A DNA stretch of 11,758 nt. It comes from Candidatus Aminicenantes bacterium UBA647. Lineage in GTDB: Bacteria > Acidobacteriota > Aminicenantia > UBA2199. The stretch covers positions 1-11,758 of the forward strand of contig DBOL01000008.1 in assembly GCA_002299555.1 (NCBI GenBank), read 5' to 3'. Made by a program: the position numbers and the translations under genes. The first letter of the stretch is position 1, and each line of letters starts with the position of its first letter. Below are positions 1-5,850 of the stretch, piece after piece. The notes beneath the pieces were generated by a model. It saw nothing but the letters and a program-made list of their open reading frames with translations, did no database searches and was not told the DNA's origin.

Positions 1-309
1 GATATTACAATACTTGATCTGGACGGAAAATTACTTACGGGAAATGATGTAGGATATTACAGAGACGTGTTCGACACATTGATAAAAGGTGGGGAATCAA
101 AGGTTATATTAAACTTTGAAAATTTGAGTATGATGGATTCAACAGGCCTGGGTGAACTTACCAGGTCCTATACATCCGCAAAAAATAATGGCGGAATGGT
201 AAAACTGGTAAATATGACAGCGAGGATCAAGGATATCCTGTATGTTACAAAACTGATCACAGTTTTTGAGACCTATGAGAATGAGGAAGATGCAATTAAC
301 AGTTTTTAA
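1..309 (+). CDS. STAS-domain anti-sigma factor antagonist (3' part)
   Basis: The reading frame is open from base 1, so the true start lies left of the window; the GTG at 67 is internal. The visible 102 residues form most of a STAS domain like SpoIIAA/RsbV. A strand carrying LDGKL is followed by a helix, then VILNF, then the signature MDSTGLGEL, in which the Ser (codon 139-141) matches the residue phosphorylated in RsbV. The C-terminal part reads VKLVN...ITVFETYENEEDAI, as expected for the last strand and helix. In the known family this protein binds an anti-sigma kinase when unphosphorylated and so frees a sigma factor or another partner. No kinase or phosphatase partner is visible, so which pathway it serves is unknown. 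The domain assignment is firm; the regulatory role is inferred from family knowledge. Confidence 0.9.
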   Translation, partial: DITILDLDGKLLTGNDVGYYRDVFDTLIKGGESKVILNFENLSMMDSTGLGELTRSYTSAKNNGGMVKLVNMTARIKDILYVTKLITVFETYENEEDAINSF

Positions 310-378
310 TAGTTAAAAATTTTGAATCCCGAATCTATTAGCAGGACAAGGCCTACTTTTATATGATTTCAGGTTTTA

Positions 379-552
379 CTATTTGCCGAGAAATTTTTGA
401 ACTTTTTGTGACGATGCTCCGGTAAATTTTACTGCGGCTACCAGGCTTCCTTCCTCAACTCCAAAAAACTCACTCCACTCTTTTACCTCTTGGGGATTTT
501 CAATGTTAATTTCTTTTCCTTCTCTAATCTGCATTACTTTATCTTCTGACAT
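379..552 (-). CDS. Small DUF3606-like protein, 57 aa
   Basis: This short gene starts at ATG 552 and is preceded by a clear AGGAG (559-563) six bases upstream. The product is acidic and cytosolic, with no signal peptide. Its middle and end (INIENPQEVKEW, then FFGVEEGSLVAAVK, then a VQKFLGK tail) follow the pattern of the DUF3606 family: a two-residue Asn-rich start, a Trp-containing helix, a Gly-Val turn, and a final helix ending in a short hydrophobic run. Family members are about 55-70 residues and of unknown function. It is convergent with the STAS gene, with 69 bases between the stops and no convincing hairpin. Its upstream region has a promoter and palindromic sites, listed separately. 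The family call is by eye and fairly likely; that it is a real gene is well supported by the ribosome binding site and the family-like sequence. Confidence 0.8.
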   Translation of the reverse strand: MSEDKVMQIREGKEINIENPQEVKEWSEFFGVEEGSLVAAVKFTGASSQKVQKFLGK

Positions 553-590
553 AATTCACTCCTATTATCCTTTTGTTCTGATTTTTATAT

Positions 591-632
591 TTAGAATGCC
601 TCTTTTTCAAAAGCATCCGAATCATCAGACAT
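591..632 (-). CDS. Possible 13-aa leader peptide upstream of the DUF3606 gene
   Basis: An ATG at 632 opens a 13-codon frame encoding MSDDSDAFEKEAF, with an AAAGG about nine bases upstream. It lies between the predicted promoter and the DUF3606 start, inside the expected 5' leader. The composition is acidic and looks like the start of an ordinary bacterial protein, so it could also be a decayed gene start rather than a regulatory peptide. No attenuator hairpin was found after it. Low confidence. Confidence 0.3.
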   Translation of the reverse strand: MSDDSDAFEKEAF

Positions 633-656
633 GAAGTCATACCTTTTTCAAACCGG

Positions 657-685
657 ATTATAAACTCATCCAATTTATTTTTAAA
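657..685 (-). promoter_or_regulatory. Sigma-70-like promoter for the DUF3606 gene
   Basis: Read on the minus strand, TTTAAA (680-685) is followed by a 17-base spacer and a perfect TATAAT (657-662). Transcription would begin near 650 and leave a leader of about 100 bases before the DUF3606 start. Found by eye in AT-rich DNA, so chance matches are possible, but the spacing and the exact -10 box are good. Confidence 0.55.
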
Positions 686-722
686 ATGTAAAATACATCA
701 ATTTCAAGTACATTGCAATGTA
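686..722. promoter_or_regulatory. Two palindromic sites, candidate operators
   Basis: Bases 686-698 read ATGTA-AAA-TACAT and bases 709-722 read TACATTGCAATGTA, a perfect 14-base palindrome. The half-sites share the ATGTA/TACAT core, and the centres are about 23-24 bases apart, close to two helical turns. The first site abuts the predicted -35 box of the DUF3606 gene, a position typical for an activator or for a dimeric repressor that bends DNA. The protein that binds is not identifiable. Confidence 0.45.
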
Positions 723-804
723 AATATGTTAAAAAAAAATTATTTAGAGATGATTATTTCTGGTCACAAACCCCTGAACTCTGGCCAGAATTTCTATAGA
801 TACT

Positions 805-1497
805 TTATTTGAAGAATATTTTCAGATCAAGCATCATTCTGCGGAATTTAATGAAGGGGATAACAATGGCCGGGGCTGAATATCTGGCAGGTTTTTTCTT
901 CATGCATTTCGTAATATGTTTCACCGCTTTTGAGACAGGCATTATGAAAGGTTTCACATCCCCTTTTGCCATTTTTGTATTTACAAATCCGAATCGTATA
1001 TTTGTTATCTTCACGGGAGTGTCCTCCAACGCCAGAGACATACTTTCCAGATACTTTGAGAATCCTGCCTTTGATGCATGATATGCCGGACTGTCATATG
1101 AGAGCATCTCATCTGCAAAACTTGAAATTCCAATAAAATGGCCCTCGCCATTCTCCTCCATTGCTGGAATAACAACAGAGATCGTTTGCACCAGCCCAAT
1201 CAGATTTACATCAAATGTCCTGACATCCATATCCATATCATCCAGATCAAGGAGTTCCCCGATCCCGGGGCAATAGATACAAAGATCAGGCGTTCCCTCT
1301 TTCTTAACTGCTTTTTTCAGTTTGTTTACATATTCATTATCTGTAACATCACACACAATATGGCTATAAGATAAATTTTTGATCGGTGATCTGCTTTTTG
1401 AAAATCCATTGACGATCCATTCATCTTCTAATAGTTTTTTTGTAACAGCCAGCCCGATACCATCCGAATTCCCAATAATTATCGCCTTCCTGTCCAT
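805..1497 (-). CDS. Short-chain dehydrogenase/reductase (SDR), 230 aa
   Basis: Classical-length SDR oxidoreductase using NAD(P)H on an unknown substrate. The start at ATG 1497 is preferred over the ATG 33 bases upstream because AAGGGGAA (1501-1508) lies just before it. Numbering from this start: the nucleotide-binding glycine motif GNSDGIG is at residues 9-15, the CPGIG stretch replaces the usual NNAG, an Asn in DVNLIG is near 98, Ser is at 125-126 (GISS), and the catalytic YHASK has Tyr139 and Lys143. The full Asn-Ser-Tyr-Lys set is present, so the enzyme should be active. The C-terminal end is basic and hydrophobic (IPFIKFRR...LKIFFK), which may associate with membranes. It is the last gene of the minus cluster, 16 bases after a DinB remnant. 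Substrate and pathway cannot be told from sequence. Confidence 0.9.
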   Translation of the reverse strand: MDRKAIIIGNSDGIGLAVTKKLLEDEWIVNGFSKSRSPIKNLSYSHIVCDVTDNEYVNKLKKAVKKEGTPDLCIYCPGIGELLDLDDMDMDVRTFDVNLIGLVQTISVVIPAMEENGEGHFIGISSFADEMLSYDSPAYHASKAGFSKYLESMSLALEDTPVKITNIRFGFVNTKMAKGDVKPFIMPVSKAVKHITKCMKKKPARYSAPAIVIPFIKFRRMMLDLKIFFK

Positions 1498-1513
1498 TAA
1501 TTCCCCTTGCTTA

Positions 1514-1645
1514 TTACCATTTGCCTGCATAGGTTAGTGAATCGCCCGACAGGAGTTTATGGTAATTAAATTTAAGGTCGAGAATCTGCCTCAAATGGAG
1601 ATAGTCATGTGCAAGCCAGTTGGAGAGGAACATCTTCGCAGTCAT
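1514..1645 (-). pseudogene. C-terminal remnant of a DinB-superfamily protein
   Basis: This 43-codon frame lies between the exported-protein gene and the SDR. It reads like the last part of a DinB-like four-helix protein: WLAHDYLHLRQI, with the His-Asp and His of the metal-binding C-terminal helix, and a closing YAGKW. Members of this superfamily are usually about 150-180 residues, so most of the protein, including the N-terminal metal ligand, is missing. An in-frame TGA sits one codon before the ATG, so nothing extends it upstream. The ATG overlaps the previous stop as ATGA, so a short peptide may still be translated by coupling. The family call rests on a short stretch recognised by eye. Confidence 0.6.
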
Positions 1646-2133
1646 TTCTCAATTATTTCAGTGTTGTAATCAGAATTGTAATCAAGATGGTCTTCGGACA
1701 ATAATTTTACAACCTTTGAGACCAGCTCTCCCAGTTCTTTAATATAGTAGTTCGCCACGTAAATATCTTTTTCTATTCCGTTAATATTAATAGTGAACCC
1801 GATCTGCATCCCGTCCTTCACACCTTTGTTATAATAACTCTCTTTAAATTCATCCAGGGGGAATTCCGAGAGGAACTCCTTCATACCGGAAGACTCTTCA
1901 TCGGTCAGGACCCTTTTCACAAGTGTATAATCCTTTTTGTTAAGTACCAGTGCAGATTCACACATCAATTGTTCATGTGTAACAACAATTCTGACATTCT
2001 CCCTTCCGAAATAATACCTGATTATCTCAACTTTAAAATTCTTTATGTTCTGCCCCTCACGCTTCTCTCCGGTCATCAAAAAAAAAGGTGAAATTAACAT
2101 CAGCATAAATAAAGTAACAATGAAATTTCTCAT
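1642..2133 (-). CDS. Exported protein of unknown function, 163 aa
   Basis: Not recognised. The N-terminus (residues 1-22) is a hydrophobic Sec-type signal or anchor: Arg at position 2, then VTLFMLMLISPFFLM, ending near Thr-Gly-Glu-Lys. There is no lipobox Cys. The rest is a soluble domain with alternating strands, including an IIRYYFGRENVRIVVT strand, a KEFLSEFPLDEF helix, a GFTININGIEKDIYVANYY hairpin, and a terminal ELVSKVVKLL helix. Small exported domains of this layout occur in diverse bacteria without assigned function. It starts 9 bases after the NYN gene, with no clear ribosome binding site of its own, so it is probably made by translational coupling; its stop overlaps the DinB remnant. 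A periplasmic or outer-surface location is inferred. Confidence 0.75.
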   Translation of the reverse strand: MRNFIVTLFMLMLISPFFLMTGEKREGQNIKNFKVEIIRYYFGRENVRIVVTHEQLMCESALVLNKKDYTLVKRVLTDEESSGMKEFLSEFPLDEFKESYYNKGVKDGMQIGFTININGIEKDIYVANYYIKELGELVSKVVKLLSEDHLDYNSDYNTEIIEK

Positions 2134-2142
2134 TGCTTTAGT

Positions 2143-2895
2143 TTATTTTTTAGTTCTGATGTAAATATGTTTTATATGTCTCTTGCCGCTGTCCCTTTCG
2201 TCAACAGTAAAATATTTTTTTAAAGATTTTATCAATGGTGTAAGTTTCGGGAATCCATAATTCCTGGGATCAAAATCGGGTTTCTTCTTAATGATCAGGG
2301 ATCCAACCTCGGCTAAAAATGCCCATCCGTCATCATCAGCGATATCTTCCACCGAAGAAATTATTAATTGAATGAATTTACTATCTATCGGATCAACTTC
2401 ATCTACCTGTGAAGGTACAGCCTTTGCGGAAGTTGACGGTTTATTCCCCTTTTTACGGCTGATTATTTCAATATAAATAAACTTATCACATGCAACAATG
2501 AATGGTTTCGGAGTTTTTTTCTCTCCTATCCCTATCACGATCTTTCCTGATTCCCTCAGCCTTGTTGCCAGCCTGGTGAAATCGCTGTCACTGGATACCA
2601 GACAGAATCCGTCAACTTTCTGACTATGCAGAATATCCATTGCATCAATTATCATTGCTGAGTCTGTAGCATTTTTCCCTACCGTATAGCTATATTGCTG
2701 GATAGGCGTTATTGCATGCTCAAGTAACGATTTTTTCCAGCCGGAAACTGTCGGTTTTGTCCAATCACCATATATCCTCTTAATAGTCGGAACTCCCAAT
2801 TTTGCGATCTCGTCAAGCATCTCTTTTATATTTGAATACGGTATGTTATCAGCATCGATAAGTACTGCCAGATTTAAATCATTTTTTTCTCTCAT
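2143..2895 (-). CDS. NYN-domain (LabA/DUF88-type) protein with C-terminal OST-HTH domain, 250 aa
   Basis: Predicted metal-dependent RNase or RNA-binding regulator. Residues 9-145 are a NYN (PIN-like) domain: AVLIDADN (Asp14, Asp16), the NATDSAMIIDAMDIL segment with Asp78, and VSSDSDFTRLATRLRE with Asp103 and Asp105, giving the acidic cluster that holds the catalytic metal. After a Ser/Lys linker (146-168), residues 169-247 match an OST-HTH/LOTUS domain, with the characteristic PDFDPRNYGFPKL. This two-domain order is common in bacteria. The start at ATG 2895 follows a purine-rich GGAAGGGAAGG. It is the first gene of a minus-strand group and is divergent from the aro operon across about 205 bases. 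Its RNA target is unknown. The domain call is confident; nuclease activity is inferred from family knowledge. Confidence 0.92.
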   Translation of the reverse strand: MREKNDLNLAVLIDADNIPYSNIKEMLDEIAKLGVPTIKRIYGDWTKPTVSGWKKSLLEHAITPIQQYSYTVGKNATDSAMIIDAMDILHSQKVDGFCLVSSDSDFTRLATRLRESGKIVIGIGEKKTPKPFIVACDKFIYIEIISRKKGNKPSTSAKAVPSQVDEVDPIDSKFIQLIISSVEDIADDDGWAFLAEVGSLIIKKKPDFDPRNYGFPKLTPLIKSLKKYFTVDERDSGKRHIKHIYIRTKK

Positions 2896-3038
2896 TTGCC
2901 TTCCCTTCCTTACTAAAATAGTATTTCAATTAGTATCAATATCATAACATAATAAAATGACAATTATTCCTTCTCAATACCTGCATAGAATATGTTCTCC
3001 TGAAAGTAGATACCATACATTCAGGGAAAAATTTAGAC

Positions 3039-3067
3039 TTGAAGAGTAAAAACGATTATCATATAGA
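3039..3067 (+). promoter_or_regulatory. Sigma-70-like promoter of the aro operon
   Basis: TTGAAG (3039-3044), a 17-base spacer, and TATAGA (3062-3067) lie about 35 bases upstream of aroB. Immediately upstream, TCCTGAA (2998-3004) and TTCAGGG (3020-3026) form an imperfect inverted repeat that could be an operator. No attenuator or riboswitch-like fold was noticed in the short leader. Read by eye. Confidence 0.5.
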
Positions 3068-3100
3068 TATGATTAAATATGGAACAGGGAGGGAGCTCTC

Positions 3101-4129
3101 ATGAAAACCCTGGAAATAAATGGAAATACAGGAAATTCAAAGATCTACCTGGAAAAGTCTTACACAGATGTTGCAGAATTATTAAAAGGGAAGAGAGTTG
3201 TTGTCATTACAGATGAAAATGTCAGAAATCTCTATGAAGAGAAGTTCCCCGAAGGAGATGTTATCACGATCGGAACGGGAGAGGGGGTCAAAACACTTAA
3301 AACCGTTGAAAATATTTTCAAGAAACTGGTTGAACTTGAATTTGACCGTTCCTGCTTTATTCTCGGAATCGGCGGTGGCATTGTATGTGACATAACCGGC
3401 TTCGTTGCATCAACATATATGAGAGGTGTGAGATTCGGATTTATTGCTTCGACCCTTCTTGCACAGGTTGATGCCTCCATTGGGGGAAAGAACGGCGTTA
3501 ATTTTGAAGGCTATAAAAATATGGTCGGAGTATTTAATCAGCCGGAATTTGTGATCTGCGACCCGAAAATGCTGAAAACCCTCCCGGAAAAAGAGTTGAA
3601 GATCGGATTTGCAGAGATAATCAAACATGCTTTGATAGGAGATCCGAAACTCCTCGAATATCTTGAAAAGAACTACAAAAAAGCACTTCATCTTGATCCT
3701 GATGTGATCGGAAGTATAACTTATGATGCACTAGTCGTAAAAGCAGGAATAGTAAATGCGGATGAGAAGGAAAATGGAGATAGGAGGAAACTGAACTTTG
3801 GCCATACCTTGGCGCATGCATTTGAGAAGACCTCAGGATTAACTCATGGCGAAGCTGTAGCCGCCGGAATGGGTATTGCAGCAAAATTCTCAATGAGGTT
3901 GGCCGGATTTTCCGGAAAAGAGGAGAAGAGGGTATATGAAATATTGAAAAAATTCGACCTTAACCGTAATGTCGATTTTTCATGTAAAGAAATAAAAGAA
4001 GCTATAAGAAAGGACAAAAAAAAAGAAGGCGATCACATATATTTTATTCTGCTGAAGAAGATCGGCGAGGTAGTTATTGAAAAGATCCCCCTTTCTGTCC
4101 TGGAGGGTGCAATCGATGATATGTGTTAG
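3101..4129 (+). CDS. aroB: 3-dehydroquinate synthase, 342 aa
   Basis: Converts DAHP to 3-dehydroquinate, the second shikimate-pathway step, in the cytosol with NAD and a divalent metal. Length is typical (about 340-360). The NAD-binding half shows ITDENV (37-42) and GIGGGIVCDITGF (89-101). Then come ASTLLAQVDASIGGKNGVN (116-134), AEIIKHA with metal ligand Glu172, LNFGHTLAHAFE with His235, and THGEAV with His249, so all three metal ligands are present. The start is fixed by a strong GGGAGG (3088-3093) seven bases before the ATG. It is the first gene of the aro operon, and its last 14 bases overlap the start of aroD, which implies coupled translation. Nothing looks degenerate. Confidence 0.97.
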   Translation: MKTLEINGNTGNSKIYLEKSYTDVAELLKGKRVVVITDENVRNLYEEKFPEGDVITIGTGEGVKTLKTVENIFKKLVELEFDRSCFILGIGGGIVCDITGFVASTYMRGVRFGFIASTLLAQVDASIGGKNGVNFEGYKNMVGVFNQPEFVICDPKMLKTLPEKELKIGFAEIIKHALIGDPKLLEYLEKNYKKALHLDPDVIGSITYDALVVKAGIVNADEKENGDRRKLNFGHTLAHAFEKTSGLTHGEAVAAGMGIAAKFSMRLAGFSGKEEKRVYEILKKFDLNRNVDFSCKEIKEAIRKDKKKEGDHIYFILLKKIGEVVIEKIPLSVLEGAIDDMC

Positions 4130-4772
4130 TGCAGGGAATATTGATTTCACTGAACTTACCGAGCTCCTCAGATCGGAAAAGCTCGTAGAGATCCGTCTCG
4201 ATCTTAATGATTTCTCAGATGATGAGCTTATAAAGATCTTCTCCTCTCCCACAAAAACAATAGCAACATGCAGGCCGGGGAGGTTCACGGAAGAAGAGAG
4301 GATCAGAAAATTGAAAGTATGTATAGAATCGGGAGCTTCTTTTGCCGATATCGAATTGGATACAATTGAAATTTCATTTAAACAAATCTCCCAACTTTCA
4401 AAGAAACACAATTGTAGCCTGATAATTTCACATCACAACTTTGAAAATACCCCTCAGGTTTCAGAATTAAAAAACATTTACAGGTCATGCTCTGAAAAAG
4501 GGGCCGACATCGTTAAGATATCTACTATTGTCAAAGATCCTGCAGACAATGCAAAGCTCTTATCCCTTTATAACAATGAAGAAAGTCCTGAGATGTCACC
4601 TTTAATTATTACAGGTATGGGAGAAAAGGGGAAAATAACAAGAATATCAGCTCCATTAATGGGCGCACCTTTCACCTATGCATCATACGAAGCTGGAAAA
4701 GAGACTGCTGAGGGACAGATTGAGAAATCTGATCTGGAAAAAATATACAGATTGATAAAAGATGAACAATAA
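4116..4772 (+). CDS. aroD: Type I 3-dehydroquinate dehydratase, 218 aa
   Basis: Dehydrates 3-dehydroquinate to 3-dehydroshikimate by a Schiff-base mechanism. The open frame reaches back to 4077, but ATG 4116 is chosen because GGAGGG (4102-4107) stands eight bases before it. This gives a normal, slightly short type I enzyme. Numbering from this start: the VEIRLDL strand holds a substrate-binding Glu near 25, ADIELD another near 80, the general base is His107 in SHHNF, the Schiff-base Lys134 is in DIVKIS, and the phosphate-end Arg176 is in TRIS. The closing lid reads TAEGQI, with Gln201. The Ser usually found in this lid is Thr here (Thr197), a mild change. It overlaps aroB by 14 bases and aroE by 11 bases. 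Confidence 0.95.
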   Translation: MICVSAGNIDFTELTELLRSEKLVEIRLDLNDFSDDELIKIFSSPTKTIATCRPGRFTEEERIRKLKVCIESGASFADIELDTIEISFKQISQLSKKHNCSLIISHHNFENTPQVSELKNIYRSCSEKGADIVKISTIVKDPADNAKLLSLYNNEESPEMSPLIITGMGEKGKITRISAPLMGAPFTYASYEAGKETAEGQIEKSDLEKIYRLIKDEQ

Positions 4773-5850
4773 AAAATTTTATGCAGTAGCAGGATTCCCT
4801 GTTTCTCACAGCAAAAGTCCCCTTATTTTCAACACACTTTTCTCTAACATGGATATTCCTGCATATTATTCCCGCCTCTCTGCAAAGACGGATGAAGAAG
4901 CATTTGATATGTACAAACAATTGGGGCTGACCGGTATGAATGTCACATCACCATTGAAAAACAACATTTTTCTCCTCCCGGACAAGAGAGACAAGGCCTC
5001 AGATATTATCGGTGGGGTGAATACTTTAAAAAATATGAATGGTGAATTAAGGGGATATAATACCGATCACTATGGAGTGTCAGAAACACTTATAGACGAA
5101 AAAATAGATATTAGTGGCAGGAAATGCCTTGTACTCGGGTCAGGAAATGCAGGAAGAGCAGCCATTTTTGCTCTCACTAAATATGGCGGCCAGGTTAAGA
5201 TCATGAACAGGGCCTTCAAAAAAGCACATATTCTGGCCGGTGATATGAATTGTGATGTAGTTGTTTTTGAAAAATTACAATCAGAAATATTTGAGTGTGA
5301 TCTCTTGATCTCGGCCATTACATCCGGATCAGGATTAATCAAAAAAGAGTGGTTAAGAAAGGAAACAATAGTCTTCGATGCCGAATACAGATCTTCAGAA
5401 TTAGTTAAAACTGCATCTTCGGCAGGCTGCAGGGTGATCAATGGAGAGAAATGGCTATTGAATCAGGCGATCCCGGCATTCAAAATATTTACAGGAAATG
5501 ATGTGAAGAAAGAGCTAAAAACCAAACTCTCCGGGATCCTGAAAAAACCCGATCTTAACATTTCAGAGCTTGTTCTTATGGGAAAAGATAGCTCAACCGG
5601 AGATATAAAAGATAAACTTGAAGAATATTTTAAAGATAAACAAATTAAAATCATTACTGATCCGGATGAGATCAAAATAAAGAGTGAAAGTGTAAAATCT
5701 AAAAAAGTGCCATTCAGGATCCTTATTTATTCCGGAAAAGGAATGGATGAAAGGGATCTTTTTAAGTTTTCTGATCTGGTAATTTGGGGAAAAGGCGGGA
5801 TCAGTGACACCACAGAAAGGATAATAAAGGAGATAGGATATGTCCTTTGA
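4762..5850 (+). CDS. aroE: Shikimate dehydrogenase with unusual C-terminal extension, 362 aa
   Basis: Residues 1-248 are a complete AroE, reducing 3-dehydroshikimate to shikimate with NADPH. They include SHSKSP (15-20), NVTSPLK with catalytic Lys66, GVNTL with Asn87, NTD with catalytic Asp102, the nucleotide loop GSGNAG (126-131), NR (149-150, favouring NADP), and the WLLNQAIPAF region with Gln235. Standalone AroE ends near residue 270-280; here about 95 further residues follow. This tail begins ELVLMGKDSSTGDIKDKL (269-286), like a strand, loop and helix but without GK(S/T), and ends ERDLFKFSDLVIWGKGG...ERIIKEI, reminiscent of the Y-x-E-x-AD-x-V-I end of shikimate kinase. A degenerate kinase domain is possible but unproven. 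It overlaps aroD and aroA by 11 bases each and has only a weak ribosome binding site, so translation is probably coupled. Confidence 0.93.
   Translation: MNNKKFYAVAGFPVSHSKSPLIFNTLFSNMDIPAYYSRLSAKTDEEAFDMYKQLGLTGMNVTSPLKNNIFLLPDKRDKASDIIGGVNTLKNMNGELRGYNTDHYGVSETLIDEKIDISGRKCLVLGSGNAGRAAIFALTKYGGQVKIMNRAFKKAHILAGDMNCDVVVFEKLQSEIFECDLLISAITSGSGLIKKEWLRKETIVFDAEYRSSELVKTASSAGCRVINGEKWLLNQAIPAFKIFTGNDVKKELKTKLSGILKKPDLNISELVLMGKDSSTGDIKDKLEEYFKDKQIKIITDPDEIKIKSESVKSKKVPFRILIYSGKGMDERDLFKFSDLVIWGKGGISDTTERIIKEIGYVL

Noticed and set aside
758..790. Possible terminator after the SDR: TTCTGGTC pairing with GGCCAGAA
   Set aside because: The stem is 8 bp with one wobble and a 17-base loop, and the T-run on the minus strand begins about 20 bases later, so it does not look like an intrinsic terminator.
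1498..1530. Longer SDR start 33 bases upstream
   Set aside because: No ribosome binding site precedes that ATG, it would overlap the DinB remnant, and the downstream ATG has a good one and starts right at the Rossmann strand.
1559..1669. Plus-strand 36-codon frame preceded by AGGAG
   Set aside because: It is antisense to the DinB remnant and the exported-protein gene, the ribosome binding site is only three bases from the ATG, and the product resembles nothing.
2896..3100. Promoter for the NYN gene on the minus strand
   Set aside because: TTGTCA and several AT-rich -10-like boxes occur, but none has acceptable spacing, so no specific promoter is claimed.
4077..4115. Longer aroD start inside aroB
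   Set aside because: The extra 13 residues do not fit the type I dehydratase N-terminus, and ATG 4116 has an ideal GGAGGG.
3980..4411. 143-codon minus-strand frame across the aroB/aroD junction
   Set aside because: It is a shadow of two well-supported genes on the plus strand, with low-complexity Ser/Phe-rich translation and no family features.
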